Notes under the pieces: model-generated
The model's database searches: none
What the model was told of the DNA's origin: nothing
What the model saw: only the letters and a program-made list of their open reading frames with translations
Virus record (IMG/VR): IMGVR_UViG_3300035670_005521
Coordinates: 1 to 32,571 of that record
Source: a virus
Direction: 5' to 3' (one strand)
DNA: 32,571 bases
Position numbers and translations under genes: made by a program
Shown here: piece after piece, positions 23,278-31,986 of the stretch
How positions within the stretch are numbered: the stretch's first letter is position 1
Layout of the letters: the number at the start of each line of letters is the position of its first letter

Positions 23278-26200
23278 TGGCTTTTGATCCTGACGCTTAT
23301 TTGCGTCAAAGTCGTGTTGCTCCAGCTTCTGGCGGCTTTGATCCTGACGCGTATCTACGTGGTGCCACTCAACAGCCAGAAGAGAGGCAGGGGTTTCTAA
23401 GATCCGCTGCTGACGTCCCGGTCCAGCTAACCCGTGGTGTTCTGGGTGGTATCCGTGGAATGGCCGAGCTGTTTGGTGCTGACAACGAAACAGCCCAGGC
23501 GCTAAAGCGTGCTGATAAAGATCTTGCTCGACTGCTTTCTGCCCAGGCGCAGAATGACCAGGAAGAGATTGGTCGGATCCTGGAGGAGGCTAAGGGCAAA
23601 GGCACTCTTGAGGAAATCAAGTCTGGTATTCAGGCGTTTGCCACCGCTCCTGTTGACATCACTACGCAGGCGTTGGGATATGCAGCGCCTTCAGTCATTG
23701 GTGGTCTTGCTGCAAACCTTGCCAAGCTTGGAGTGTTTGGTGTTCGCGCTACCCAGGCTGCGGTTGGTGCTGGCATGGGCGCTGGTATGGCCAAGGGCGA
23801 CATCTATGAGACCGTCAAAGGCGAGCTGCTCAAGAACAATATCCCCGAGGAGCAGGCTGAAAAAGCTGCTATGGATGCTCAGGCTTATGGCGGCAAGAAC
23901 ATGGACCAGATCCTTCTTGCTGCTGGACTTGGCGGTGCTGCGGCTGTTGGTCCCCTTGAAAACATCCTAACCAGGCTTGCTACTCGGCAGGGTCTTGAGG
24001 AGAGTGCCAAGTCTCTTGGGCGTAGAGTTGCTGAAGGCGCAGCAAAAGAAGCCCTTCCTGAAGCGGCCCAGGCTGCGCAACAACAGTTTAGCCAAAACCT
24101 GGCACTACGCAGAGAAGGATTTGATGTTCCTCTTGAAGAGGGTCTTGCTCAGTCTGCAACCATGGAGTTCCTAGCTGCTGCTGGCTTGGGCGGAGCAGCT
24201 GGTGCGGCCACTAGGAGGGCAGAAGCTCCTCCGGTTAAGGAGCCTCCCGTTGAACCCGAAGAGCCAGAGGTTCCGCCTGAGGTCCCCCCTGAAACTCCAC
24301 CCGAGATTCCTCCAGAGGCTCCTCCCCCTGTATTGCCAGAGGGTCCAACAGAGGGTCCTCCTCCCGCTCCTGCTGAAGCGCCACCAGTCCTGGCCGCTCC
24401 AGAGCCTCCGGTAATTGAGATTCCCCCGCCTGCTGTTCCTCCTGTCGCAGAGCCGGTTCGGGCTGAGCCACCTCCTCCTATTCAGGCAGCTCCTGAACCA
24501 GTGCGCCCAGAGCCACCCAAGGTAGAAGCGCCACCGACAAAGCTCACTGACGATGAGATGGCTGCGCTGGCCAATTACGAAACTGGCCTTCCTGATGCGT
24601 CTGGAATTATTTTTCAAAACCGTGATCGGTCTGGAAAAGGTTCCGTCGATCAGATGCAAAAGATTGCATCTAGCCCAGACTACTCCAGGGTTGGGACATC
24701 CACCATGCTGGCCACCGGATCTCCTGTGGTCATCAGTGACTTCAAACTCCCCGCAGAGCAGATGGGCCGTGTCGATACGGCAACTGCCTCGGATGGAAAG
24801 CGCTTCCCAGTTCAGTACGCAGTAGTCAGTGCCGATACTCTGCAGCCGTCCAACTTTGCAGACGGATCAGTAAACCCTGTCTATCAAAACATGGCGGAAG
24901 CTGCTGTCCGTCCGGTTGCTGGTAATGGTCGAGTGGCAGGCATCAAGGCTGCATACACTCAGGACACGGCAAACAAGTATCGCCAAGAGCTTCTCAGCGA
25001 CACGCTCCACGGCATCAGCCCAGACGTCATTAGCCAGATCCCCAATCCTGTTCTGGTTCGGGTCATGCCCAAGTCCTTGGTGCCGCCCAATATTGGGGAC
25101 ATCTCCAACGTGTCTGGCATGGCCGGCCTTGAACCAGTAGATCGTGCCAAGAATGATCTGAATAGATTGGCTGGAAAGTTCGACTTGACCGGCCTTCAGT
25201 TCTCCGAAGACGGATCCCCCCAGTTGAGTACCCTGCGTCAGTTCGTCCAGGCCATGCCTGAGAGCGAGCGCACAGAGCTGATCAACAAAGAAACCGGAAT
25301 GCCTAACCCTGAAGCATCTAACCGGTTGATGAATGCCATCTTTTACGGAGCCTATCAAAGTGACGCTTTGATAGATCTTTATGCGGGCACTCTGGATCCA
25401 GATGCAAAGATGTATCTGGCCACCCTAGCGCGTGTTGCTCCAAAGATGATCCGCCTGGAAGGGGCTGGAGACTATGACATCCGGCGCAATGTCGTCGAGG
25501 GCGTAGAGAATCTGGTCAACGCTGTCCGCCGTGGCGTTCCCATCAAGGAGCTTAAAAAGTACGCGCAGCAGGGCTCCATTGACATGGACCCCAACACTCA
25601 GCGAGTGATGGAATTTATCGCTGACAAAGGTCGATCATCAAAAGCTATCGCAGAGGGATTGTCTGGTCTTGCTGATCGGGCATTTGAGATTAGTCAAATG
25701 TCTACTGAGCCGGATATGTTTGGTGAGCCTGCTCCTGCTCGGCCATCTGTGGAGTCTGTGTTTGATGTGCTGAAGGTTGGCCCAGAGCCTGACTTGTTTG
25801 GTGAGCCACCAGTCGATGTGGAGCCAGAGCCAACTCCTCCTGCTGAACCAGTTCCCGAGCCGACTCCATCGCCGGAGCCGGATACCATTATTCCTCCGGT
25901 AAAGCCCAACTTCCAGTCTGAAAAGCCAGACAGCGAGGTAGAGAAAGAAATATCAAAGTTTGGAAGCGACATTTCCAAGCTTGCCGATTGGGCAGTGACC
26001 TCCGCTCCCAATGAGTCTGCAAAGGCGATTGCAGAAAAGGTGCGCGACCGGATTAATGGGTTTAAAAAAGAAGGTGTTTCTATCACCTTCAAGCTGCGCA
26101 AAGGGGATAAGCGATCCAAAAGAAACGTTGGCGTTGCAAAGTTTAAGTGGGGGGCGTCTGGCTTTGTTGCCCAACTAGAGCTAAACGCACCAGACTTTTG

Positions 26201-29200
26201 GGACAGATTGAGTGGTTCTAACTATGAAACGATCCTGCATGAGCTGCTTCACATTGCAACAGTTCTGCAGATTGGAAAGGCCAACAAGGGTAGCGCTGGA
26301 ATAAAAGATCTTCAAAAGCTATATCTGGCAGTCAGAAAGAGAATCAACGAAGACGTAGCGGCTCAATCTGATCATCCTGCAATAAGGTCCATAAGAGGTG
26401 GCTCCAATATGGGGGCCAACATGGATGAGCTTATCTCCTGGGGTTTGACTAACTCAGACTTTCAGGACTATCTGACCACCATAAAGATAAAAAACAAAAA
26501 CGGGTTTAGCTATCTAGCAGAGATCATCAAAAAGATTCTTGGCATCGACAAGGTTTCTAATACCGCACTAGAAGAGCTGATGCGTGTATCTCAAAACCTT
26601 TTGGATACTCCGCTGGACGAGTTAAAAGCAGATCTACGAAGGGCTGGAATCACACAGATTGCTGGGCTCGTAGACCGCTATGGGACGCCGGTTCGATTTA
26701 GAAAAACACCGGCAATTGATGTAGAAGAAGTTGAGGTTGGGCAAGAGATTGGCGAAGTTCCCCCCCTCAAGTTTGGCCGGAAGAACATCTTTGGTGATCC
26801 TGCTCCCAATCCAACATGGGGCCGTCTGGATGGCTCTAAGATTGACGATGCAGTCTATGTCTTGCAGGACAAGTTCATTGACCTCAAGCGTGTTGTCGAG
26901 AACATCAAGAAGGCTGGCAAAGACCTCTCTGATCGTTGGGATGCATACCTCAAGGAAGAGCTGTATCACGGACGCACTGCGAAGCGGACCAAGGACTTTA
27001 TTGATAAAGAGCTTGCTCCGCTACTAGAGAATGTGCGCAAGTCTGGCCTGTCGATGGTTGACCTGGAGGAGTATCTCCATAACCGTCACGCAGAGGAGCG
27101 CAATAATCAGGTTGCCAAGGTCAATCCCAACATGCCTGATGGTGGATCTGGAATCATGACCGCTGATGCCAGGGCTTATCTGGCTGGTCTCGATCCTCAG
27201 AAGCGCCGCAAGCTGGAAGCGCTGGCCAATCAGGTGTATGACATCACCAAGCGTACCCGGCAGCTTATGGTTGATTCTGGTCTTGAGAATCAAGAGACCA
27301 TTGACAATTGGGAAGGCGCTTATCAGAACTACATCCCCCTGATGCGTGAGGAGGCTGACTATCAGCCCCAGACTATCCAGAAGGGTGTTGGCCGTGGCAT
27401 GAGCGTGCGTGGAAGTTCTAGCATGCGGGCCACTGGATCTGATCGAAGCGTCATTGACATCTTGGCAAACATTGCCATGCAGCGCGAGCGCACGATTGTC
27501 CGGTCCGAAAAGGCCAGGGTATCAAGGGCACTCTATGGTTTGGTTCTGGACAATCCAAATCCTGACTTCTTTATCGCCGTAGATCCCTTTGCGCTAAACA
27601 ATCCTGAGCGCACGGCTCAGCAGCTGGTGGACATGGGGCTTCCTGAGGATGCTATTCAAAGCCTCATGGAAGAGCCGTTGCAGACGGTGGTCGATCCCTC
27701 AACTGGCCAGGTTACTCAGCGGGTGAATCCGCTCTTTAGGACCTTTGACCATGTTGTCTCTACCAGGATTGATGGCCAAGATAAGTTCATCTTCTTCAAT
27801 CCTAAGGACCCCCGCGCATTGCGCATGGCTGCTGCGCTCAAGAACATTGATGCTCAGCAGGCTGGTCAAGCGCTCCAGATGGTTGGACAGATCACCAGAT
27901 ACTTTGCTGCGGTCAATACTCAGTACAACCCAATCTTTGGAATCATCAACTTCATGCGTGACATCGGCGGCGCTATGCTGCAGATCAGCACCACTGAAAT
28001 TGCTGATATGCGCAAGCAGGTTATCGAGGATACGATGCCCGCGCTTCGCGGGATCTATGCCGAGCTGCGTGCCCGTCGAGATAACAAAGCTGCCAAGGGT
28101 GAATGGGCAAGGCTTTGGGAAGAGTTCCAATCAGAGGGTGGCCAGACTGGATTCCGTGATCAGTTCAACCGAAGCGAGCAGCGTACGGAGGCTCTTGAGG
28201 CTGAACTAAAGAAGCTGTCTGAGGGCAAAATCAAGACCGGGGGGCGCGCTGTATTTGATTGGCTCTCTGACTACAACGAGTCGATGGAAAACGCCGTCCG
28301 TCTTGCTGCCTACAAAGCCGCTTTGGACAAGGGCCTCAGTAAGGAGCGAGCTGCTTCCCTGGCAAAGAATCTAACGGTGAACTTCAACCGCAAGGGACAG
28401 ATTGGTCAGCAGGCTGGTGCGCTATACGCGTTCTTCAATGCGTCCGTTCAAGGTACGGCCAGGATGTATCAGACCCTCAAGGGTCCGGTTGGCAAGCAGA
28501 TTATGTATGGCGGTCTAATCCTTGGTTCTGCTCAAGCGCTCATGCTTGCAGCAGCAGGCTTTGATGAGGATGAGCCACCAGACTTTATCAAGGACCGGAA
28601 CATCGTTATCCCAACATGGGATGGAAAATACTTTACGATTCCGATGCCGCTTGGATTCAACATCATTCCGACCACTGGTCGAGTGCTTACTGAGTGGGCG
28701 ATGTCTGGATTTAAAGATACACCGGAGCGCCTTGCTCACCTCACCGGTCAGTTCTTGGAGATGTTTAACCCGATTGGAAATGCTGGCTGGTCCTTCCAGA
28801 CATTTGCTCCGACGATCGCAGACCCTGCCGTAGCATTGTTTGAGAACAGGGACTGGACCGGCAAGCCAATCGCCAAGCGGGACATCTCTGGCTTGGATCC
28901 AACTCCCGGATACAGCAGGGCAAAAGATACCGCGAGCTGGTTCAGTACGCAGCTTGCGTATGCCCTGAACATGATGTCCGGCGGAACAGACTTTAAGCCT
29001 GGAGTTCTGAGCCCCACTCCTGATCAGATTGACTACCTGATTGGTCAGGCAACTGGTGGTGTTGGTCGAGAGCTTCTGAAGGCCGAGCAGACTGTACGCA
29101 GCACTGTGACTGGTGAAGAGCTTCCTGCATACAAGATCCCGCTGGTTGGCCGCTTTGTTGGTGAGACAACTGGTCGTGCCCCTGTCCAGGATCGGTTCTA

Positions 29201-29483
29201 TCGGAACGTCACCGAGATGAACATGCACGAGAACGAGATCAAAGGTCTCGCAGAATCACGTGGCAATGTCCGAGAGTATCTAAGGGATAACCCTGAGGCT
29301 GTGCTTTATAAGACTGCTGCAAATGTAGAGCGCAACCTCACCAAGCTGCGCAAGTACCGGTCTTTGTTGTTGGAGAAGAATGCTTCAAGGGAAGAGGTGA
29401 AGCGGGTCGAGGACATGATCACCAATACCATGAAGCAGTTTAATGACCTGGTAGAGCGCACTAAGGCCCAAGCTGAATCCTGA
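23277..29483 (+). CDS. Giant polyvalent virion protein (ParB-like, HELLH peptidase-like, LPD38-like)
   Basis: A 2068-residue multidomain protein, the last gene of the late operon. Residues 3-28 hold two FDPDAYLR copies. Two Pro-rich linkers (about 318-421 and 842-880) separate globular parts. Residues 475-597 look like the DdrB-type ParB domain: GSPVVISDFKLP, FADGSVNP, and VRPVAGNGRVAGIKAAY. HELLH at 988-992 fits the HExxH zinc-peptidase motif. Residues 1544-1790 resemble LPD38 of polyvalent proteins (AAVNTQYNPIFGIINFMRD, WLSDYNESMENAVRLAAYK, ALYAFFNASVQGTARMYQ). Polyvalent proteins are injected with DNA and carry several anti-host activities. Entry with the genome and protection of incoming DNA are inferred. 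GGGAG precedes the ATG. Confidence 0.75.
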   Translation: MAFDPDAYLRQSRVAPASGGFDPDAYLRGATQQPEERQGFLRSAADVPVQLTRGVLGGIRGMAELFGADNETAQALKRADKDLARLLSAQAQNDQEEIGRILEEAKGKGTLEEIKSGIQAFATAPVDITTQALGYAAPSVIGGLAANLAKLGVFGVRATQAAVGAGMGAGMAKGDIYETVKGELLKNNIPEEQAEKAAMDAQAYGGKNMDQILLAAGLGGAAAVGPLENILTRLATRQGLEESAKSLGRRVAEGAAKEALPEAAQAAQQQFSQNLALRREGFDVPLEEGLAQSATMEFLAAAGLGGAAGAATRRAEAPPVKEPPVEPEEPEVPPEVPPETPPEIPPEAPPPVLPEGPTEGPPPAPAEAPPVLAAPEPPVIEIPPPAVPPVAEPVRAEPPPPIQAAPEPVRPEPPKVEAPPTKLTDDEMAALANYETGLPDASGIIFQNRDRSGKGSVDQMQKIASSPDYSRVGTSTMLATGSPVVISDFKLPAEQMGRVDTATASDGKRFPVQYAVVSADTLQPSNFADGSVNPVYQNMAEAAVRPVAGNGRVAGIKAAYTQDTANKYRQELLSDTLHGISPDVISQIPNPVLVRVMPKSLVPPNIGDISNVSGMAGLEPVDRAKNDLNRLAGKFDLTGLQFSEDGSPQLSTLRQFVQAMPESERTELINKETGMPNPEASNRLMNAIFYGAYQSDALIDLYAGTLDPDAKMYLATLARVAPKMIRLEGAGDYDIRRNVVEGVENLVNAVRRGVPIKELKKYAQQGSIDMDPNTQRVMEFIADKGRSSKAIAEGLSGLADRAFEISQMSTEPDMFGEPAPARPSVESVFDVLKVGPEPDLFGEPPVDVEPEPTPPAEPVPEPTPSPEPDTIIPPVKPNFQSEKPDSEVEKEISKFGSDISKLADWAVTSAPNESAKAIAEKVRDRINGFKKEGVSITFKLRKGDKRSKRNVGVAKFKWGASGFVAQLELNAPDFWDRLSGSNYETILHELLHIATVLQIGKANKGSAGIKDLQKLYLAVRKRINEDVAAQSDHPAIRSIRGGSNMGANMDELISWGLTNSDFQDYLTTIKIKNKNGFSYLAEIIKKILGIDKVSNTALEELMRVSQNLLDTPLDELKADLRRAGITQIAGLVDRYGTPVRFRKTPAIDVEEVEVGQEIGEVPPLKFGRKNIFGDPAPNPTWGRLDGSKIDDAVYVLQDKFIDLKRVVENIKKAGKDLSDRWDAYLKEELYHGRTAKRTKDFIDKELAPLLENVRKSGLSMVDLEEYLHNRHAEERNNQVAKVNPNMPDGGSGIMTADARAYLAGLDPQKRRKLEALANQVYDITKRTRQLMVDSGLENQETIDNWEGAYQNYIPLMREEADYQPQTIQKGVGRGMSVRGSSSMRATGSDRSVIDILANIAMQRERTIVRSEKARVSRALYGLVLDNPNPDFFIAVDPFALNNPERTAQQLVDMGLPEDAIQSLMEEPLQTVVDPSTGQVTQRVNPLFRTFDHVVSTRIDGQDKFIFFNPKDPRALRMAAALKNIDAQQAGQALQMVGQITRYFAAVNTQYNPIFGIINFMRDIGGAMLQISTTEIADMRKQVIEDTMPALRGIYAELRARRDNKAAKGEWARLWEEFQSEGGQTGFRDQFNRSEQRTEALEAELKKLSEGKIKTGGRAVFDWLSDYNESMENAVRLAAYKAALDKGLSKERAASLAKNLTVNFNRKGQIGQQAGALYAFFNASVQGTARMYQTLKGPVGKQIMYGGLILGSAQALMLAAAGFDEDEPPDFIKDRNIVIPTWDGKYFTIPMPLGFNIIPTTGRVLTEWAMSGFKDTPERLAHLTGQFLEMFNPIGNAGWSFQTFAPTIADPAVALFENRDWTGKPIAKRDISGLDPTPGYSRAKDTASWFSTQLAYALNMMSGGTDFKPGVLSPTPDQIDYLIGQATGGVGRELLKAEQTVRSTVTGEELPAYKIPLVGRFVGETTGRAPVQDRFYRNVTEMNMHENEIKGLAESRGNVREYLRDNPEAVLYKTAANVERNLTKLRKYRSLLLEKNASREEVKRVEDMITNTMKQFNDLVERTKAQAES

Positions 29484-29799
29484 CCTCCCCAGCCACCTCA
29501 TCGGTGAACTGGAAGGTTGGGAGAAAGCGCCTGTCGTTTACTCCTAGCGCTTCTGCGAAGCCATCCAGAGCCGCCTTGATCATGGCGACTTGATTGTCTG
29601 CGTCACGATGCCTGCGATCTGGCGGGTAGAACGTAACGATCACCCGGATCTTCCCTTCTGAAAGCACCTGTAGACCTGAAGCCAGTGTCAATACACGGCA
29701 GGTCTCACGGTACTTCTTTGCCGCCTTTGCTTTGGTTGCCCAGTGCAGCCTAGCGTTTGGCGACAACTCTTTTGGTGGCCAGGGAAAGATGACTTCCAT
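29461..29799 (-). CDS. rusA: RusA-family Holliday junction resolvase
   Basis: A 112-residue minus-strand protein with the RusA pattern: PWPPKELSPNARLHW near the N-terminus, then VTFYPPDRRHRDADNQVAMI with the conserved acidic DADN and ALDGFAEALGVNDRRF. RusA dimers resolve Holliday junctions and related branched DNA using clustered Asp residues. Length is close to the usual 120. It is the only minus-strand gene in the window and overlaps the end of the giant virion gene by 23 bases. Its ATG is preceded by only a weak GAG ribosome site. It is read from the dyad-containing region at 29800-29913, divergently from the recombination operon. Confidence 0.85.
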   Translation of the reverse strand: MEVIFPWPPKELSPNARLHWATKAKAAKKYRETCRVLTLASGLQVLSEGKIRVIVTFYPPDRRHRDADNQVAMIKAALDGFAEALGVNDRRFLPTFQFTDEVAGEVRIQLGP

Positions 29800-29802
29800 A
29801 AG

Positions 29803-29831
29803 TTCTCACATCTGCAGTGCAGATGTTAGAA
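29803..29831. promoter_or_regulatory. Palindromic operator-like site
   Basis: The core 29808-29826 is a perfect dyad, ACATCTGCA-G-TGCAGATGT. It extends on both sides with one mismatch (C29807/T29827) to 29803-29831, giving 14-base arms around one base. It lies between the divergent rusA and recombination genes, a few bases before the rusA start, and overlaps where rusA transcription would begin. A dimeric repressor site is the simplest reading. A hairpin in the rusA leader RNA is an alternative. Confidence 0.6.
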
Positions 29832-29835
29832 GTAT

Positions 29836-29856
29836 ACAATAGAAAAAATGGGAACA
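29836..29856 (-). promoter_or_regulatory. Possible minus-strand promoter for rusA
   Basis: On the minus strand, TATACT (complement of AGTATA, 29831-29836) matches 5 of 6 positions of a -10 box. The best -35 at this distance is only TTGTTC (3 of 6) with a short 15-base spacer. If used, transcription would start within the dyad. Weak on its own; listed because rusA must be transcribed from here. Confidence 0.3.
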
Positions 29857-29861
29857 AGCTA

Positions 29862-29890
29862 TTGACATAGGTTTAAGAGTGTAGAACAAT
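29862..29890 (+). promoter_or_regulatory. Sigma70-like promoter for the recombination operon
   Basis: TTGACA at 29862-29867 is a perfect -35 box. AACAAT at 29885-29890 matches 4 of 6 positions of the -10 box with 17 bases between. Transcription would start near 29897, just before the GGAGG ribosome site at 29905-29909 and the ATG at 29914. It lies downstream of the dyad, so a dyad-binding protein would sit upstream of this promoter and block or activate from there. Confidence 0.55.
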
Positions 29891-29913
29891 GGCATCTCAT
29901 CAACGGAGGAAGC

Positions 29914-30789
29914 ATGAAACTCACAAACAAGTTCAACATCCCCCAGACGTTTGTCAATGTACTACACCGCCCCACCTACTCCAAGGGTCGGGCCAATCTG
30001 TCGGTCACGCAGCTGATCAACAGCCCCAAGGTTGTGGCGCTCACCACAAAGTTCCAGGATGAGCTTGAGCAAGACGTTTCGGAAATGGTTTGGTCCCTGT
30101 TTGGGTCTGCTATTCATGGAGTTTTGGAGCATGGCAAGGACGACAACCATATTGTCGAGGAGCGGATTTACGCAGAGATTGACGGCTACAGAATCTCGGG
30201 TGCGATAGACCTTCAGGTTGTGTCTGAGGCTGGCATCTCTATCCGTGACTACAAAACCACATCCGCATGGGCGGTCATGAATGAGAAGGTCGAGTGGGAG
30301 CAGCAGCTAAACATCTATGCGTGGCTGGTTGAGACGGCAAAGAAGATCCCGGTAACTGATGTTGGCATTGTTGCCATCATCCGTGACTGGAGTCGCCGTG
30401 ATGCAGGAAACAAAGAGGGCTATCCAGAAGCGCCGATCAAGGAATTGCCCATCACCTTGTGGTCCTATGAGGATCGGCAGAAGTTCATCTCTGATCGAAT
30501 CTCTGCGCACTCTGCGGCTGAGTTCGCAATGGAGACCGAGTCTGATCTGCCAGAGTGCAGCCCTCAGGAGATGTGGGAGAAGCCAACTGTCTGGGCGCTC
30601 AAGCGCACTGGGAAGCTGCGGGCTAGTTCTCTTCACTACACCGAAGAGGATGCCAATGAAGCGCTTGCAAAAGCCGGGAAAGGATTTGAGATTGAAGTAA
30701 GGCCGGGCGAGAGGACGAGGTGCGCCACCTTCTGTCCAGTGAATGCCTATTGTCAACAGTGGCGCGATTACCAGGAGAGTAAATCATGA
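29914..30789 (+). CDS. PD-(D/E)XK nuclease, RecB/Cas4-like exonuclease
   Basis: A 291-residue protein with RecB-family nuclease motifs in order: GSAIHGVLEHG with His68, GAID with Asp99, RDYKTTS with Asp112 and Lys114, and QLNIYAWL giving the QxxxY pair Gln131/Tyr135. The end holds Cys270, Cys274 and Cys280 (RCATFCPVNAYC), as in Cas4/AddB-type enzymes with a 4Fe-4S cluster. A fourth ligand is not obvious; the Cys in LPECSP is a candidate. It would resect DNA ends to make single strands for the ERF annealing protein two genes downstream. GGAGG precedes the ATG. It is the first gene of the rightward operon and overlaps the next by four bases. Confidence 0.85.
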   Translation: MKLTNKFNIPQTFVNVLHRPTYSKGRANLSVTQLINSPKVVALTTKFQDELEQDVSEMVWSLFGSAIHGVLEHGKDDNHIVEERIYAEIDGYRISGAIDLQVVSEAGISIRDYKTTSAWAVMNEKVEWEQQLNIYAWLVETAKKIPVTDVGIVAIIRDWSRRDAGNKEGYPEAPIKELPITLWSYEDRQKFISDRISAHSAAEFAMETESDLPECSPQEMWEKPTVWALKRTGKLRASSLHYTEEDANEALAKAGKGFEIEVRPGERTRCATFCPVNAYCQQWRDYQESKS

Positions 30790-30968
30790 AGTCCTTGGGA
30801 CAGCTTTACTACGACATCATCATTGCTGCTGCCTCCAATCCTCAGGTAACTGGCGGGGGTTCGGAAGCAACAGACTTTGATGACATAACCGCAGCTCACA
30901 ACGTGCTGGCTCTTGCCGAGCGTGTCGTTGAGATCTGTCAAGAAAAATTTGAAGGGATGCCTGAATGA
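30786..30968 (+). CDS. Small unrecognised protein
   Basis: A 60-residue acidic protein (LGQLYYDIIIAAASNPQVTG, then a helical ALAERVVEICQEKFEG end). It has AGGAGA upstream, its ATG overlaps the nuclease stop (ATGA), and its stop overlaps the ERF start (ATGA), which strongly supports a real coding gene. No family is recognised. Its place between the exonuclease and the annealing protein suggests a small partner in recombination. Confidence 0.6.
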   Translation: MKSLGQLYYDIIIAAASNPQVTGGGSEATDFDDITAAHNVLALAERVVEICQEKFEGMPE

Positions 30969-31660
30969 GTGTATTTGCGAAACTCCAAACTGCTCGCGTG
31001 AAGCTGCAGTCCACCAAACTTTCCAAGAGCGGTAAGAACAAGTTTGCTGGGTACGAGTATTTTGAGCTAGGAGATTTCCTGCCTGCGATCCAAACGATCT
31101 GCAATGAAGTCGGCCTCTGTGGCGTCGTGTCGTTCAATGACTCCATGGCTTATCTGACTATCCATGAGACCGAAGGAGACGGGCAGATTGTCTTCACGTC
31201 CCCAATGTCTACGGCACAACTGAAAGGATGCCATGACGTACAGAACTTGGGTGCTGTTCAGACCTATCTTCGTCGTTATCTTTGGACCAACTGTTTTGAG
31301 CTCGTGGAGTCTGACTCCCTCGATGCGACGACTGGGTCCGACCCCAAGCCGAAGGCAGCGGAGCCTGCGAAGCCGGTTGTTAAACAGGGTCCTCCTAAGC
31401 CAGAGCGGATCATCGGCAAGGATGCGCCATGGCAGATCAACGCTCCTGGCAAACCTGAGGGTTCGGTAGATGAGTGGCTTATCCAAGTCGAGCAAGTTAT
31501 TGATCTCGCCTTGGCGGGAGCTGGATCACCAGAGGATTTAATGCAGATCTTCAAACATAACAAAGCGTTGTTCGATGCAATCAAAGCAGCAGATGCCGTT
31601 GTCTTCAAGGAGATGATGGCCCGATTCACTGAGACCAAAACCAAACTGGAGGCCAAATGA
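30965..31660 (+). CDS. erf: ERF-family single-strand annealing protein
   Basis: A 231-residue protein. Residues 22-120 contain the ERF core: KNKFAGYEYFELGDFLPAI, ICNEVGLCGVVSF, IVFTSPMST and NLGAVQTYLRRYLW. This family (P22 Erf) binds single-stranded DNA and anneals complementary strands for phage recombination. A Pro/Lys-rich linker spans about 125-160, followed by a helical C-terminal part (VDEWLIQVEQVIDLAL). The start overlaps the small upstream gene (ATGA) and the stop overlaps the next gene as ATGA. It pairs naturally with the exonuclease upstream and the SSB-like protein downstream. Confidence 0.88.
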   Translation: MSVFAKLQTARVKLQSTKLSKSGKNKFAGYEYFELGDFLPAIQTICNEVGLCGVVSFNDSMAYLTIHETEGDGQIVFTSPMSTAQLKGCHDVQNLGAVQTYLRRYLWTNCFELVESDSLDATTGSDPKPKAAEPAKPVVKQGPPKPERIIGKDAPWQINAPGKPEGSVDEWLIQVEQVIDLALAGAGSPEDLMQIFKHNKALFDAIKAADAVVFKEMMARFTETKTKLEAK

Positions 31661-31986
31661 GCTATACGCCTAACCCAAACACCGGGACCTTGTTTCACAA
31701 CAACCGCAAGATGTCTGACAACCATCCTGACATGCGTGGAGACATCCACCTTGACCGGTCTTTCCTGCGCAAACTATTAGACAAGGTTGAGGGAGACATC
31801 ATCACTGTGTCTGTTTCGGCATGGAATAAGCAGAGCCAGAGGACCGGCACTGAGTTCTTGTCGATGTCTATTTCTGAGCCATTTGTTAAGAAATCTGAGC
31901 CGTCTCGCTACGAGCGCGAACCCCAGTATGCGCCTGGAGTGAAGCAGAGTCCTCCTGTTGAAGACGATGGGGATGTGCCGTTTTGA
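31657..31986 (+). CDS. Small SSB-like protein with acidic tip
   Basis: A 109-residue protein with a beta-type middle (GDIITVSVSAWNKQSQRTGT, FLSMSISEPFV) and a Pro/Glu-rich tail that ends EDDGDVPF. This end resembles the DDDIPF tip of bacterial SSB proteins, which recruits repair and replication enzymes. The body is too short and diverged to call a standard OB-fold SSB from sequence. It lies directly behind erf, as SSB genes often do. Starts at an ATGA overlap. An SSB-like or ssDNA-binding role is inferred. Confidence 0.5.
   Translation: MSYTPNPNTGTLFHNNRKMSDNHPDMRGDIHLDRSFLRKLLDKVEGDIITVSVSAWNKQSQRTGTEFLSMSISEPFVKKSEPSRYEREPQYAPGVKQSPPVEDDGDVPF

Noticed and set aside
28515-29228. 237-codon minus-strand frame opposite the giant virion protein
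   Set aside because: Cys/Arg/Ser-rich composition typical of antisense reading; the + strand carries a clear LPD38-like region.
29484-29530. Possible hairpin terminator after the late operon (CTCCCC ... GGGAG)
   Set aside because: Arms pair only with bulges and there is no U-run; it also lies inside rusA coding sequence.
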